A DNA stretch of 64,000 nt from Nitrospirillum amazonense (GTDB lineage Bacteria > Pseudomonadota > Alphaproteobacteria > Azospirillales > Azospirillaceae): the NCBI RefSeq assembly GCF_007828035.1, contig NZ_VITV01000011.1, positions 62,001-126,000 of the forward strand, given 5' to 3'. Below are positions 1 to 9,811 of this stretch, piece by piece. The position numbers and the translations under genes were made by a program. The notes under the pieces were generated by a model. That model saw nothing but the letters and a program-made list of their open reading frames with translations. It was not told where the DNA came from and searched no databases. Position 1 is the stretch's first letter. Every line of letters begins with the position of its first letter.

Positions 1-1
1 G

Positions 2-2155
2 ATCAGTTTACTTTCCGCGCTGTGCGTCTTGGGGGCAACGGGCGCCCTGGTTGGCTATGGACTGGTCGCGTCCAGCAACACCAAGGCCTTCGTTGGCGAG
101 CAAGTCGGGGAGCTGACCGATAGCAAGACGCGGGAGGGCCTGCAAACCCTGGCCTCCACCCAAGCCGGCATCATCCGCTCCACGCTTGACGGGGCGTTCG
201 ACAGCGCCCGTGACATGGCCCGCGCGTTCGAGGTGCTGGCCGACGCCCAGGACAAGGTCGGCACCGCGCCGGCCCTGCGGCGCGCGCAGTTCAACGCCGT
301 CCTGCTGAATGTCCTGAAGGCCAACCCCCGGTTCAACGGGACCTACAGCGCCTGGGAACCCGACGCCCTGGACGGCCAGGACACCGCTTTCAAGGACAAG
401 CATGACGTGGGTTCCGATGCCACGGGACGTTTCCTGCCCTATTGGACGCGCGACGCTTCAGGCCACATCGCCATCCAGCCGCTGGTGGAATACGACAGCC
501 ACGCGCTGCATCCCAATGGCGTCATGAAGGGCGGATGGTATATAGGGCCGCAGGGCGGCGGCGGCGAAAGCATCCTGGACCCCCTGCCCTATATCGTACA
601 GGGCAAGAGCGTGTATCTGGCCACCATGTCGGTGCCGATCATGATCGACGGCAAGTTCCGCGGCGTCGCCGGTGCCGACTTCGACCTGGCGTTCGTGCAG
701 CAACTGGCCGAACAAGTGAAGGCCTCTGTCTTCGGTGGCAAGGCGTCGGTCACCATCATCAGCCACATGGGCCTGATCGTCGCGTCCAGCGAGCATCCCG
801 ACGCCATCGGCAGTTCCTTCGAGCGTTTCGACCACAACTGGCAGGCCGATCTGGCGGTGATCCAGGCCGGCAAGCAGCAGGTGACGATGGACGCGGCGTC
901 CAACTCCATCAAGGCGTTCGCCCCCATCACCCTGGGCCGGACCAAGACGCCCTGGTCCGTGCTGGTGGACGTGCCGCGGGCGGTGGCGATGGCGGAGGCG
1001 ACGGCCCTGGACAGCGCGCTGCAGCAGCGCGGCAACCGCGACACGGCGCTGCAACTGGTCGTGGCCTTGGCCATCGCCGCCGGCGCCGTCGGCGGCATGT
1101 GGTTCGTCGCCCGCGGCATCGCCCGCCCCATCCGCGCCAGCGCCCACTTCGCCGAGGATGTGGCCGCCGGCCGGGCGGACAAGGATCTGGTGGTCGATCA
1201 GCTGGATGAGACCGGAACCCTGGCGCAGGCCCTGAACAAGATGGCGGCCGACCTGAAACGCGCCGAGCAGGAACGGGGCGCCATGCAGGCCGCCGCCGAG
1301 GCGGAGCGGCGCGAAACCTTGAGGCGGATGGCAGGCGAGCTGGAGGCCAGCGTCAAGGCGGTGGTGGCCAGCCTGAGCGGTGCTGCCCACCAGATGGGCG
1401 GTGCCGCCACAAGCATGACCGCCACGGCGGACCAGACCAATAGTCAGGCCAATCTGGTGGCTGAAGGCTCGCAGGAGGCCAGCGCCAACGTGCAGACAGT
1501 CGCCGCCGCCACCGAGGAACTGTCGGTCTCGATCAAGGAGATCGCCAGCCAGGTGGCCAAGTCCACGACCATCGCCACGGACGCGGTACGCACGGCGGAC
1601 GCGGCCAACGTCCAGATCATGGGCCTGACCACGGCGGCCGAGAAGATCGGCAACGTGGTGGAGCTGATCTCCTCCATCGCCGGGCAGACCAACCTGCTGG
1701 CACTGAACGCCACCATCGAGGCGGCGCGGGCGGGTGATGCCGGCAAGGGCTTCGCCGTCGTGGCGTCGGAAGTGAAAAGCCTGGCCAACCAGACGGCCAA
1801 GGCGACCGACGAGATCGCCCAGCAAATCGCCAACATGCAGCAGGTGGCGCGGGAATCCGCGACCACCATCCAAGGCGTGGGCCGGGTGATCGAGGAAATG
1901 CGCAGCATCACCACAGGCATCGCCTCGGCGGTGGAGGAGCAGAACGCGGCCACGGCCGAAATCGCCCGCAACGTTCAACAGGCGGCCAGCGGAACGCAGG
2001 AAGTCACGGTCACCATCCAGGGCGTCACCCAGGCCGCCGCCGACACGCGGGAGGCGGCAAGCCAGGTGATGAAGGTCTCTGGCGAGATTTCCCACGAAAC
2101 CGGGCGCCTGGGTCAGGCCGTCGACGGCTTCCTGGCCAAGATCCGGGCGGCGTGA
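2..2155 (+). CDS. Methyl-accepting chemotaxis protein with dCache sensor (5' truncated by window edge)
   Basis: Chemoreceptor that senses a periplasmic ligand and controls CheA. The reading frame is open from base 2, so the true start and the first transmembrane helix lie mostly upstream. A TTG at 29 is only an internal codon. A periplasmic dCache_1 region follows, containing [11 protein letters not shown] and later [14 protein letters not shown] and GVAGADFDL. Then come a second membrane helix (about residues 335-360, [19 protein letters not shown]), a HAMP domain and a long cytoplasmic coiled coil. The signalling hairpin is clear: [17 protein letters not shown], then [18 protein letters not shown]. 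The C-terminus ends in AKIRAA and carries no NWETF-type CheR tether. The ligand cannot be read from the sequence, although dCache_1 proteins often bind amino acids or amines. No che genes are nearby. Confidence 0.95.
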   Translation: MSLLSALCVLGATGALVGYGLVASSNTKAFVGEQVGELTDSKTREGLQTLASTQAGIIRSTLDGAFDSARDMARAFEVLADAQDKVGTAPALRRAQFNAVLLNVLKANPRFNGTYSAWEPDALDGQDTAFKDKHDVGSDATGRFLPYWTRDASGHIAIQPLVEYDSHALHPNGVMKGGWYIGPQGGGGESILDPLPYIVQGKSVYLATMSVPIMIDGKFRGVAGADFDLAFVQQLAEQVKASVFGGKASVTIISHMGLIVASSEHPDAIGSSFERFDHNWQADLAVIQAGKQQVTMDAASNSIKAFAPITLGRTKTPWSVLVDVPRAVAMAEATALDSALQQRGNRDTALQLVVALAIAAGAVGGMWFVARGIARPIRASAHFAEDVAAGRADKDLVVDQLDETGTLAQALNKMAADLKRAEQERGAMQAAAEAERRETLRRMAGELEASVKAVVASLSGAAHQMGGAATSMTATADQTNSQANLVAEGSQEASANVQTVAAATEELSVSIKEIASQVAKSTTIATDAVRTADAANVQIMGLTTAAEKIGNVVELISSIAGQTNLLALNATIEAARAGDAGKGFAVVASEVKSLANQTAKATDEIAQQIANMQQVARESATTIQGVGRVIEEMRSITTGIASAVEEQNAATAEIARNVQQAASGTQEVTVTIQGVTQAAADTREAASQVMKVSGEISHETGRLGQAVDGFLAKIRAA

Positions 2156-2160
2156 TGGGA

Positions 2161-2214
2161 GGCGGCATGTCCGGCCTTGAGCTCCGCCGAAAACGGATCC
2201 AAGGCCGGACCGCC
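2161..2214. terminator. Inverted repeat after the chemoreceptor
   Basis: GTCCGGCCTT (2169-2178) pairs perfectly with AAGGCCGGAC (2201-2210). A small inner stem TCCG/CGGA sits in the loop, and GGCG/CGCC flanks can extend the outer stem. There is no T-run, so it is a weak candidate transcription stop or mRNA 3'-end structure between the convergent chemoreceptor and helicase genes. Confidence 0.4.
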
Positions 2215-2256
2215 CATTCCTGGCAACAGCGCCGTTTGCCTGGAGCGGCAGCGGCG

Positions 2257-5200
2257 TCAGTTCTTGCGGCGCTGTTCCGCCTCCCGCCAGGCGCTGTCCA
2301 CATGCGTGGATGCCTCGCGGCCACGGTAAAGCAATGACACCTCGTGGCGATGATAGATGCTGTCCTGTTGCCGCACAGCCGACAGCCAGTTGAACGATCC
2401 TTCGACGATCCATTGATCATCTACCGCCAATGTTTTGTTGTGCGCGCCCGTCAACGCCCAAAGTTCCACGCCGGCGGCCCCGAGCATCTCAAGCGCCTTC
2501 GCGGCACGGGGGTACAATTTTTGGCCGGCGCCACTATTCAAATCCGCGTCATAAGCGACAACAATCTTGGGCCCGCCCCGACGCGACGCCAGCAAAGGCG
2601 CAAGTCCATCCGCCTCGATCGCGGCATGCGATAAATAGGGGGAAATAACCAGGAGCCGCTCACGAACCTCGGTAATAGCCTGGCGTAGCGTAGAGCAATG
2701 GGTGGCTAGATCGCTCAAACGCTCCAGGTCTGACAATGGACGCGCGGCGATTCCACCCACAGGGTCGATATCGGCGATCTCATTCTCGGGCGCGGAGAAT
2801 AGGTGGCGCGCCAAGAGGCCTGACGGCAGTGACGGCTGACTTGGGTTGAACAGTCGCAAATCGCCGAACACCAGGAAACTCTGCCGTGCGCGGGACACGG
2901 CGACATTGAGCATGTTGACACCGCGGTCGAAGAACAACCCCCCAGTCGTCCCGTCGTCGGCCCCATAGACAGGAGAGAATAGAACGATATCCCTTTCCGC
3001 CCCCTGAAGCGTATGCACCGTGCCCACCGTAATATCGTCCCCATCCAGGCCGGCAGCGCTCAGTGCCCGGCTCAGGATGGAAATCTGCGCCTTGAAGGGG
3101 GTAACAATGGCGACGATGGCACCCAGCACAGTCACACCATGCTGGTCCAGCAGTGCCTTACGGCGACGCTTCAGCCAATTAGCGATGACCATCGCCTCAT
3201 CGGCATTGATCCGACTGAGACCAGAGCGCGAAGGACGGCCACGAACATGTGCATAGCCCAGTGGTGGCAGTGGATAAGGCGCGTCTTCACGCATGGGGCG
3301 AAGCCGACCGCGATATGCCAACTCGTTGCAATAAGCGATCACGGGCTTCCGGCAACGCCAATGCTCTTCCAGGAACAGCCCCTGGTGCGGCTTCGCCGAG
3401 AAGGTCGTGGCGGACTGGGCCATCGCCATCATCGACCCCTCTGACGCCAGCATGCCGGCGCCGCGCAGCGCATCGCCGTCCAATTGGAACAGCGCGAGAT
3501 TCCCGCCGTCGATGTCTGCATTGACGCCCCAGACCGGTTCCAATTGCAAGGTGTCGCCAACCACCAAGGCCTTGCGCGCGAACGCGAAAAGGCAAGCACC
3601 GACCTGGGGGGGCACCTGGCCCGCCTCGTCAACGATCAGCAGGTCGATGAAACTAAACAATCGCCGGGTGTCACCGTTGTAATAGTCCAACAGCCGGGGC
3701 GCGGTGAACGCGGTGGAGACGAGGCAAGGGGTTAACTTGGCGAACCGGCGCCACCGGCGTTCGCACACATCCCGGCTTCGGCCCGTGAAAGTCTTGTCAT
3801 TGCGCTCCAGCGCCTGGCCCACCTCGATGAGCCAGCGGCCTTCCCAATAGCGGCCAGCCAAGTGGAACAGCTCGGGCCGAACCTGCGTATCCAGTGCCGC
3901 ATCGACGACTGAGGCACTGGCAAGCGCTGCTTCTGGTGGCAGAGTCGGCAACAAGTCGGCAACTGCGGCGACCCAGCAGTCCCAAGCGGAGAGTGCCGCC
4001 GTGTTGGCGGCCATAGCCGCGGTGACCAGCCGGATCCGCTCTGCGAGCCAACGCCGCAAAGATGTGGCGTCCAGAACAGTATCCCAATCCCAGGCGGGGT
4101 CCGCCAAGCCATGGACCTCGAGGTATCCATAAGCCCGCATCCACAGCCGGCGCTTGACCGGCGGCAACCATGAAAGAAGCGATTCGATCAGCGACCCCTC
4201 GACCAGGTGCACCGCGTGACCGCCATGCTGGCGTAATTCGTCCATTTGTCGGCGAAGGGTCGCCGCCTGCAGCCGCAACGCCTTGATGGCCTCAGCCGTC
4301 ACCGCCCCATAGGCGCCCACCATCGCCTGGGCCGCTGCGCGCCGAGGTTCCAAGGCCTTGACCGCCTCGACTTTCGCGGTGAGGGCGGCGCGCAACGTCG
4401 CCACCGCCTCCGCCATGTTCGCAGGTGATTTGCCGGCCCATTGCGTAAACTGCGCGCGCCAATGGGGTTCGGCCCGATTAATATAGTCCTGGGTTTCCAT
4501 CGCTCCTGGCAAGCCTGCCCATGGCTGGCCATTCTGCGGGCACCAAGCCGCCGCCAACCCCGTGCGCAACCCGTTTTTGACCTCACGTTGGGAGGGCAGG
4601 TAGAGCCCATATTGCGTTAGGTCCGGCAGCCAGCGGCGGACAAGGTGTGACCCCGATAGCGCATGCCCGTCCGGCAAGGCGGCCCGCTCAAAGCAATCCA
4701 ATATATTGGTGATGGCCTTATTGTTGGTCGAGCTTGCCAAGATCACCGGTGGCTCACCCCCGTCAACCAGCGCGCTTTCCACCCAGATCGACGCCACGGC
4801 GCTCTGTATGAAAGTCGTTTTTCCGGTTCCAGGGGGACCATTCAATGCCAGGACGTCACCGTCAGCAAGGGCAAGAAAGGCGCCCAAGGCCTGCCGCTGG
4901 CTAGGATTTAGCGGAAAGGCGCCCCCCATTTCACCCAGGTGGCGGGCAGCGCGGGCTGTCTCGACATCCAGGCAATTGGTGATCTCACGCGGCGGCGGGG
5001 GTGCCGCCAGACGCGCAAGCAGAGGCGGCGCTTCTTCCGGGGTGTCTATCAGCACCTCATACACAGCGCGGATCGCGCTGGTCGTATCCACGGGCGGCTT
5101 GCCTAAGGCGACGAAGGCGGTCTGCTGATCAACGTAGCGATCCGGAACCCACGCCCCTGGCCGGCCACCGAATAGGCTGTCGCACATGGCCATGGCATAG

Positions 5201-5685
5201 CCCCAGACAGCGGCCCAGTCACTGCCAGCCTCGGGAGGGCGATTATTGTCGAGGTGGCTGTCCAGCGCCTCCACCGTGGTAAAGACGGGGACGGCGGAAG
5301 CCAATGGCATCATCACGGCCCGGTCCACCAACGGCGGGTCATTCGTCGGCTGCAGCAGCCCCTCCCGGTTCACGCGGCCATACAGCCAGAGGGGCACGCG
5401 GTAGCGCTTGAGAGTGCTGTAGCTGTCGGAATGGTCTTTCTCGGGCTCCAGCACCTGCGGCGCGATCACCACGGCCACAGTTTGCAGTTCTTTCTTTTCC
5501 TTATCCGAAAGCCCCGTCTCCGCCTTGTGCCAGATTTCCGTCAGCGCGTTACCGTCGATCCGACCCTGGGCCAGCGCTTCGCGGGAGCAAGCCAGAAGGT
5601 CAAGCGACTGCGGATCGATAAGCCGCAAACTATCCAGCAGCGCCGCGCGCCAATAGCGGAGAAGAGCAGGAAGCTGAAACGCCAT
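2257..5685 (-). CDS. SF1 (COG1112/Upf1-type) helicase with C-terminal PLD nuclease domain; Mokosh type II-like
   Basis: A very large protein (about 1142 aa from ATG 5685; a TTG at 5751 preceded by GAGGG would give 1164 aa). It carries a full superfamily 1 helicase core: Walker A GPPGTGKTT near residue 285, Walker B LLIVDEAGQ, motif III region VGDTLQLEPV, motif V region GTVHTLQGAERD and motif VI NVAVSRARQS. The last 150 residues form a phospholipase-D-like domain with one HKD signature (HNKTLAVD, then GSFNW). The helicase+PLD architecture in one polypeptide is that described for type II Mokosh anti-phage proteins. The assignment is by architecture only. It stands alone between a chemoreceptor and a catabolic pair, with no other defence gene in reach. 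Alternative: a general RNA/DNA helicase of unknown role. Confidence 0.8.
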   Translation of the reverse strand: MAFQLPALLRYWRAALLDSLRLIDPQSLDLLACSREALAQGRIDGNALTEIWHKAETGLSDKEKKELQTVAVVIAPQVLEPEKDHSDSYSTLKRYRVPLWLYGRVNREGLLQPTNDPPLVDRAVMMPLASAVPVFTTVEALDSHLDNNRPPEAGSDWAAVWGYAMAMCDSLFGGRPGAWVPDRYVDQQTAFVALGKPPVDTTSAIRAVYEVLIDTPEEAPPLLARLAAPPPPREITNCLDVETARAARHLGEMGGAFPLNPSQRQALGAFLALADGDVLALNGPPGTGKTTFIQSAVASIWVESALVDGGEPPVILASSTNNKAITNILDCFERAALPDGHALSGSHLVRRWLPDLTQYGLYLPSQREVKNGLRTGLAAAWCPQNGQPWAGLPGAMETQDYINRAEPHWRAQFTQWAGKSPANMAEAVATLRAALTAKVEAVKALEPRRAAAQAMVGAYGAVTAEAIKALRLQAATLRRQMDELRQHGGHAVHLVEGSLIESLLSWLPPVKRRLWMRAYGYLEVHGLADPAWDWDTVLDATSLRRWLAERIRLVTAAMAANTAALSAWDCWVAAVADLLPTLPPEAALASASVVDAALDTQVRPELFHLAGRYWEGRWLIEVGQALERNDKTFTGRSRDVCERRWRRFAKLTPCLVSTAFTAPRLLDYYNGDTRRLFSFIDLLIVDEAGQVPPQVGACLFAFARKALVVGDTLQLEPVWGVNADIDGGNLALFQLDGDALRGAGMLASEGSMMAMAQSATTFSAKPHQGLFLEEHWRCRKPVIAYCNELAYRGRLRPMREDAPYPLPPLGYAHVRGRPSRSGLSRINADEAMVIANWLKRRRKALLDQHGVTVLGAIVAIVTPFKAQISILSRALSAAGLDGDDITVGTVHTLQGAERDIVLFSPVYGADDGTTGGLFFDRGVNMLNVAVSRARQSFLVFGDLRLFNPSQPSLPSGLLARHLFSAPENEIADIDPVGGIAARPLSDLERLSDLATHCSTLRQAITEVRERLLVISPYLSHAAIEADGLAPLLASRRGGPKIVVAYDADLNSGAGQKLYPRAAKALEMLGAAGVELWALTGAHNKTLAVDDQWIVEGSFNWLSAVRQQDSIYHRHEVSLLYRGREASTHVDSAWREAEQRRKN

Positions 5686-6077
5686 GGCCGAACCGTTCAG
5701 AAAGTCGAAATCGTGCAGCCCCTGATAGCCTTTGCCCCGTCGGGCGCACAAGCAGATATGCCCTCAATACGAGTGTAGTCACGCCCTCAGGCAACCCGAA
5801 AGGGGGCAAATCATAGGTGCGGATTGTGACATCGCATCATCACCCAAACCGTTAGCGTTCCATCGCATCGTTCGATTTCCCAAATAGCTTCCTCCGCGTC
5901 AGGGTGCTTGCCGTGCGTATCGCTGACGCCTGCGGCGGCGGTGGACGGCGGGAGGAAAATCGAGAATAGGGGCCGAATGGTCCCCTGACCGGGTGCCACG
6001 GCGCCCATATCGTCCCCCGTGGTCCAGCCGGACACCCCAGGCCCAGCGCCCCTTTCGCGACCAGAGGCCAGGACCCC
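5686..6077. other. Intergenic region between divergent helicase and hydrolase genes
   Basis: About 390 bases that must hold the divergent promoters. I see no convincing gene, repeat or structured element here. The reading frames that cross it are extensions of the flanking genes. Confidence 0.5.
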
Positions 6078-7232
6078 ATGTTCGAATACTTCCCCAAGAA
6101 TTACGTCTGGAACCTGTCGGTGGACATCGCCATCGAGTCCGGCGCCCAGATCGGCGAGATCGACGAGATGTGCCGGCCGCTGCGCGACTCCGCCGCGCGG
6201 GGCGAGGACGCGGGGACGGGCGAATTCCTGAAGCACTGGGTGGCCATGGCCGACAAGCTGGTGGACCTGGCCGCCGAGGATGAGGCCCGGGGCCGCAACT
6301 TCTCCGCCGGGACCAAGCTGCAGCGCGCGTCGCTCTATTACACGACGGCGGAGCGCATGCAGGGCCACGGCCATCCCGGCCGGGCCGACACCTATGCCAA
6401 GGCGCAGGACAGCTTCCGCCGCGCCATGGCGCTGGGCAAGGAGAACGCCGAGCGCATTGAGATCCCCTACCAGGGCGGCGTCATCGCCGGCCTGTACACC
6501 CGCGCGCCAGGCCCCGGCCGCAAGCCGGTGGTCGTCTATGTCAATGGCCTGGATAGCTGCAAGGAGCTGCTGTACTGGTCCCGCCTGCCGGAGGCGCTGT
6601 TGCGCCGGGGTGTTTCCACCCTGTGCATTGATCAGCCGGGTAGCGGTGAGGCCCTGCGCCTGCACAACCTGCCCGCCACCCACAAATCGGAGGAATGGGC
6701 GTCCAAGGTGGTGGACTGGCTGGAGACGCAGGAGGATGTCGACCCCAAACGGATCGGCCTCACCGGCATTTCCCTGGGCGGCTACTTCACCCCGCGCGCC
6801 GTGGCGTTCGAGCCGCGCTTCGCCCTGGGCGTCGTCTGGGGTGCGAACCACAATTGGGCCGAGGTGCAGCACAAGCGCTTGGCGCGCGAAGGCGAGAACC
6901 CCGTGCCCCATTACTGGGCCCATGTCAGCTGGGTGTTCGGCGCCAAGGACATGGACGACTTCTTCGCCAAGGCGGAGGGCATGAATTTGAATGGCGTGGT
7001 GGAACGCATCAAGGTGCCCTTCCTGGTCACTCATGGGCAGAACGACCGCCAGATCAGCCTGGACTACGCCCACCAGACCTATGACCAGCTGGTCAACAGC
7101 CCCAAGCGGGAGCTGAAAATCTTCACCCCGCGCGAGGGCGGCATCGAGCATGTGGGCGTGGACAACATGTCCTATGGCCGCGACTACATCGCCGACTGGA
7201 TCGCCGAGACGTTTGGGGAACAGGTGGGCTGA
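6078..7232 (+). CDS. Alpha/beta hydrolase (FrsA/DUF1100-like, dihydroxypseudooxynicotine-hydrolase type)
   Basis: A 384-aa cytosolic hydrolase without signal peptide. It has a helical N-terminal part (about 1-130) followed by an alpha/beta fold. The nucleophile elbow is GISLGG, the acid lies in HGQNDRQ and the catalytic histidine in GGIEHVGVD. A long helical cap before the fold is typical of the FrsA/2,6-dihydroxypseudooxynicotine hydrolase group, which cleaves C-C or ester bonds. AGGA lies 4 nt before the ATG. The stop codon overlaps the start of the next gene (TGATG at 7230-7234), so the two are translationally coupled. The coupling to a fumarylacetoacetase-family enzyme points to breakdown of an aromatic or diketone compound. 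The substrate is unknown. Confidence 0.85.
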   Translation: MFEYFPKNYVWNLSVDIAIESGAQIGEIDEMCRPLRDSAARGEDAGTGEFLKHWVAMADKLVDLAAEDEARGRNFSAGTKLQRASLYYTTAERMQGHGHPGRADTYAKAQDSFRRAMALGKENAERIEIPYQGGVIAGLYTRAPGPGRKPVVVYVNGLDSCKELLYWSRLPEALLRRGVSTLCIDQPGSGEALRLHNLPATHKSEEWASKVVDWLETQEDVDPKRIGLTGISLGGYFTPRAVAFEPRFALGVVWGANHNWAEVQHKRLAREGENPVPHYWAHVSWVFGAKDMDDFFAKAEGMNLNGVVERIKVPFLVTHGQNDRQISLDYAHQTYDQLVNSPKRELKIFTPREGGIEHVGVDNMSYGRDYIADWIAETFGEQVG

Positions 7233-8206
7233 TGAAACTTGCCACCCTGCCCAACGGAACGCGCGACGGCCGCTTGGTCGTCGTCTCCCGTGACCTGCGC
7301 CGTGCCGCCTACGCCGACGGCATCGCCGCCACCCTGCAGGATGCCATCGAGCGCTGGGACGAGGTCGCCCCCGCGCTGCAGGCCCTGTATGAGGCGGTGA
7401 ATATCGGCCGCGACACCTTCCCCTTCGACCCCGCCCAGGCCCTGGCGCCCCTGCCCCGCGCCTGGCAGTGGCTGGACGGTTCCGCCTATCTCAGCCATGG
7501 CGAGCTGATGGCCAAGGTGTTCAAGATCGAGAACGTCCAGGGGACGGAGCCCCTGATGTACCAGGGCGTCTCCGACCGTTTCCTGGCGGCGACCGAGGAT
7601 GTGGCCCTGCCGTCGGAGGCGGACGGCATCGATTTCGAGGGGGAGTTCGGCGTCATCACCGGCGCCGTGCCCCTGGGCGTGACGGCGGAGCAGGCGTTGG
7701 CCCATGTGCGCCTGGTGGTGCAGATCAACGATTGGTCCCTGCGCGTGCTGGCACCGCGCGAGATGAAGACCGGCTTCGGCTGGGTACAGGCCAAGCCGCC
7801 CTGCAGCGTGGCCCCGGTGGCGGTGACGCCGGATGAGCTGGGGGACGCCTGGCGGGAGGGACGCGTGCACCGGCCGCTGGACGTCTGGTTCAACGGCGCC
7901 CGCTTCGGCGCGGCGGATGGGGGTGCCATGGCCTTCGGCTTCCACGAGCTGATCGCCCACGCAGCGCGCACGCGCGACCTGTGCGCCGGCACCATCATCG
8001 GCTCCGGTACCGTGTCCAACGACAGCTACCGCACCGTGGGGTCCAGCTGTATCGCGGAGCGGCGGGGCATCGAGATCCTGGACGAGGGAGAGCCCAAGAC
8101 CCCCTTCATGCGCTATGGCGACCGGGTGCGCATGGAGGTGAAGCTGGCCGACGGCGCCAGCGTCTTCGGCGCCATCGACCAGCGGGTCGTGCCCGTAGTG
8201 CGCTGA
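7232..8206 (+). CDS. Fumarylacetoacetate hydrolase (FAH) family protein
   Basis: A 324-aa protein of the FAH superfamily, which hydrolyses or decarboxylates beta-diketo acids using a divalent metal. The core metal-binding part is recognisable (DFEGEFGVI, then INDWS near residue 170 and IIGSGTVSND near 255), followed by GDRVRMEV. The start overlaps the upstream hydrolase stop by one base. Its stop (8204-8206) directly abuts the stop of the convergent gene at 8207. Probably the second step of a small catabolic pathway with the upstream hydrolase; the true substrate is not inferable. Length and motifs are intact. Confidence 0.88.
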   Translation: MKLATLPNGTRDGRLVVVSRDLRRAAYADGIAATLQDAIERWDEVAPALQALYEAVNIGRDTFPFDPAQALAPLPRAWQWLDGSAYLSHGELMAKVFKIENVQGTEPLMYQGVSDRFLAATEDVALPSEADGIDFEGEFGVITGAVPLGVTAEQALAHVRLVVQINDWSLRVLAPREMKTGFGWVQAKPPCSVAPVAVTPDELGDAWREGRVHRPLDVWFNGARFGAADGGAMAFGFHELIAHAARTRDLCAGTIIGSGTVSNDSYRTVGSSCIAERRGIEILDEGEPKTPFMRYGDRVRMEVKLADGASVFGAIDQRVVPVVR

Positions 8207-9268
8207 TCAGGGGGTGCCTTCACCCTGGCGCGGGTTGCGGGGATGCGCCCAAGGCCAACGGTAGGCGTCCTGCGGCTTGGCCGGGACGGGCGTATCCTCA
8301 CGTACCAGGGGACGGTATCCGCCGCCCTGGTGCCCCAGGGCCGCCAGTTTCGCGGCCGTGTCGGCGCTGGGCATGAAGGCCTGGTCGGCCAGCGCATCCA
8401 CCACCGGATAGACCGCCAGGCGTTGCAGCAGCGGGGAATTGCCCTGAACGGGTGTTCGGTGATCGGCCGTCAGCGGGCACGTGGACCCCTTGGGCAGGCT
8501 CAGCGTGCCGGAATTGGCCTGGAAGAAATAGCGCCCGGCCGTGGCCGGCGTGTGGGCGTAGAGGTCCGCCGCCATGCGCTGGTCATTCACGGTGTCGCCG
8601 TCATAGACCTGCCAGCCGCGCAGGATCCAGGACGGCAGGTGGGCGAGGTCATTGTCGCTGGTGCCATAGCTGTACCAGGGCGCCAGCATGAGGATAAAGC
8701 CGCCCCGGCTGCCCCAGCCCCGATCCACGAAGGCGCGGCTGGCCAGGAAGGGCACCGCCCCGCCGCCGAAGGAATGCCCGATGATGCCCACGCGGCTGAG
8801 GTCCATGGCCGCCCCCTCGGCCGCCACGGCCGCGGCAAAGCCATCCCACAATGCGCCATAGCGCTGGTCCTGCGTGGCGCCCAGGGTGGGATAGGGCGCG
8901 AAGACCACCACCGCCCCCCGGCTGACCAGGTGGCGGATCAGCCCTTCATAAAGGGTCCAGCGGTCGGCGCCAAAGCCATGGGCGAACAGGATCACCGGGC
9001 TGGGGCCGGGCGCCTGCGCCGGCAGAAAGACCTGCACCTCCCGCCCTGCGGCGGCACTCGGCACGGTATGCTGGACCAGGGCATAGGGACCATCGACCCC
9101 GGCCGGCATGCCCGGCGGCAGCACCGTGCCGTCGCAAGCCGCCGGCGCCGTGTGCTTATCCCCCCGCAGCGCCTTCACCCCCTGCCGCGCCGCAAAGAAG
9201 CAACCAGTGCACAAGGGCAGCAAGGCCGCCAGCACCACCCCCTGCGCCATCAATCGCCGTACCGCCAT
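8207..9268 (-). CDS. Exported alpha/beta hydrolase, probable lipoprotein (PET-hydrolase/chlorophyllase-like fold)
   Basis: A 353-aa protein. ATG 9268 is chosen because the first residues form an N-terminal export signal (MAVRRLMAQ, then a hydrophobic run ending ALLPLCTGC). The cysteine in TGC could be a lipidation site, but the residues before it are not a perfect lipobox. Catalytic features: oxyanion segment ILFAHGFGADRW, nucleophile elbow GHSFGGG, a later histidine-containing segment TADHRTP. The fold resembles dienelactone-hydrolase/cutinase-like esterases. It is convergent with the FAH gene and divergent from the antitoxin gene. Substrate unknown; a periplasmic or outer-membrane esterase is likely. 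Confidence 0.8.
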   Translation of the reverse strand: MAVRRLMAQGVVLAALLPLCTGCFFAARQGVKALRGDKHTAPAACDGTVLPPGMPAGVDGPYALVQHTVPSAAAGREVQVFLPAQAPGPSPVILFAHGFGADRWTLYEGLIRHLVSRGAVVVFAPYPTLGATQDQRYGALWDGFAAAVAAEGAAMDLSRVGIIGHSFGGGAVPFLASRAFVDRGWGSRGGFILMLAPWYSYGTSDNDLAHLPSWILRGWQVYDGDTVNDQRMAADLYAHTPATAGRYFFQANSGTLSLPKGSTCPLTADHRTPVQGNSPLLQRLAVYPVVDALADQAFMPSADTAAKLAALGHQGGGYRPLVREDTPVPAKPQDAYRWPWAHPRNPRQGEGTP

Positions 9269-9350
9269 GTCAACCCTTCCCACCCCGTCACAGCCGGTGA
9301 TACGGGCGCGGGGGTGTAAAGTTTTCGGGGACAAAAGCTCACCCTCAATT

Positions 9351-9372
9351 AAACTGGTCTTCCAACCAGTTT
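9351..9372. promoter_or_regulatory. Inverted-repeat operator candidate before the phd antitoxin gene
   Basis: AAACTGGT (9351-9358) and ACCAGTTT (9365-9372) are perfect 8-base arms around a 6-base centre, ending 10 bases before the antitoxin ATG. Phd/YefM antitoxins repress their own promoters through such palindromes, so this is a good autoregulatory operator candidate. Confidence 0.55.
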
Positions 9373-9382
9373 GAGACCCGCC

Positions 9383-9643
9383 ATGGCCACCGTGGGCGCA
9401 TTTGAAGCTAAAACCCATTTGGCTGCGCTGCTTGATAAGGTCGAAGCGGGCGAGGAAGTAATCATCACCCGCCACGGTCGTCCCGTCGCCAAACTCAGTC
9501 CTATCGATGGTGGCAAGGATATCGCCTCAGCGAAAGCGGCAGCGTCCGCGCTGACGACGCTGCGCCATTCCATTGCGGCGAAGGACCAAACGCCCTTCGC
9601 AATGGCTGAGTTGGATGAATACCGCCTTGAAGGCCGCCGATGA
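9383..9643 (+). CDS. phd: Type II antitoxin, Phd/YefM family (orphan)
   Basis: An 86-aa antitoxin. The N-terminal DNA-binding part is diagnostic: VGAFEAKTHLAALLDKVEAG, then IITRHGRPVAKL. ATG 9383 is chosen because the family normally begins this way (M-x-x-V-G-x-x-E-A-K). The C-terminal tail (about 50-86) would neutralise a VapC/PIN or Doc toxin. The stop overlaps a start codon (ATGA, 9640-9643) where the toxin should begin, but only a decayed relic of a PIN toxin follows. The antitoxin may now be a solitary repressor, or may protect against related toxins elsewhere. Confidence 0.88.
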   Translation: MATVGAFEAKTHLAALLDKVEAGEEVIITRHGRPVAKLSPIDGGKDIASAKAAASALTTLRHSIAAKDQTPFAMAELDEYRLEGRR

Positions 9644-9787
9644 CCCTATGGCGCAGGCCCTGGACGCGATCTCCAACCTCGCCCTACGCCTCTCCGTCAT
9701 GATGCAATCCGTTTGGAACTGGCGTTGAGGTCGGGCCTGCCGCTCGCCACTTTGAGCACGGTGTTGCGGCAAGCAACGTCCGCCTGA
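9640..9787 (+). pseudogene. Relic of a VapC/PIN toxin gene (internal deletion and frameshift)
   Basis: The overlapping ATG at 9640 starts a frame reading MTLW and then nonsense. Further on, another frame reads NLALRLSV (up to about 9697), and a third frame starting at 9698 reads HDAIRLELALRSGLPLATL followed by a tail to TGA 9785-9787. This matches the end of PIN-domain toxins (usually YDAxYLELALRxGLPLATLD). The N-terminal two thirds with the catalytic acidic residues are missing. The overlap with the antitoxin stop fits an original phd-vapC operon. I judge it dead. Confidence 0.6.
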
Positions 9788-9811
9788 TGTTGCCGTAAGA
9801 CCACCGTCGCC

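Noticed and set aside
458-2413. Long minus-strand open frame antisense to the chemoreceptor
   Set aside because: High GC leaves long open frames opposite real genes. The composition is His/Arg/Gly-rich with no motif, and the plus-strand protein is unmistakable.
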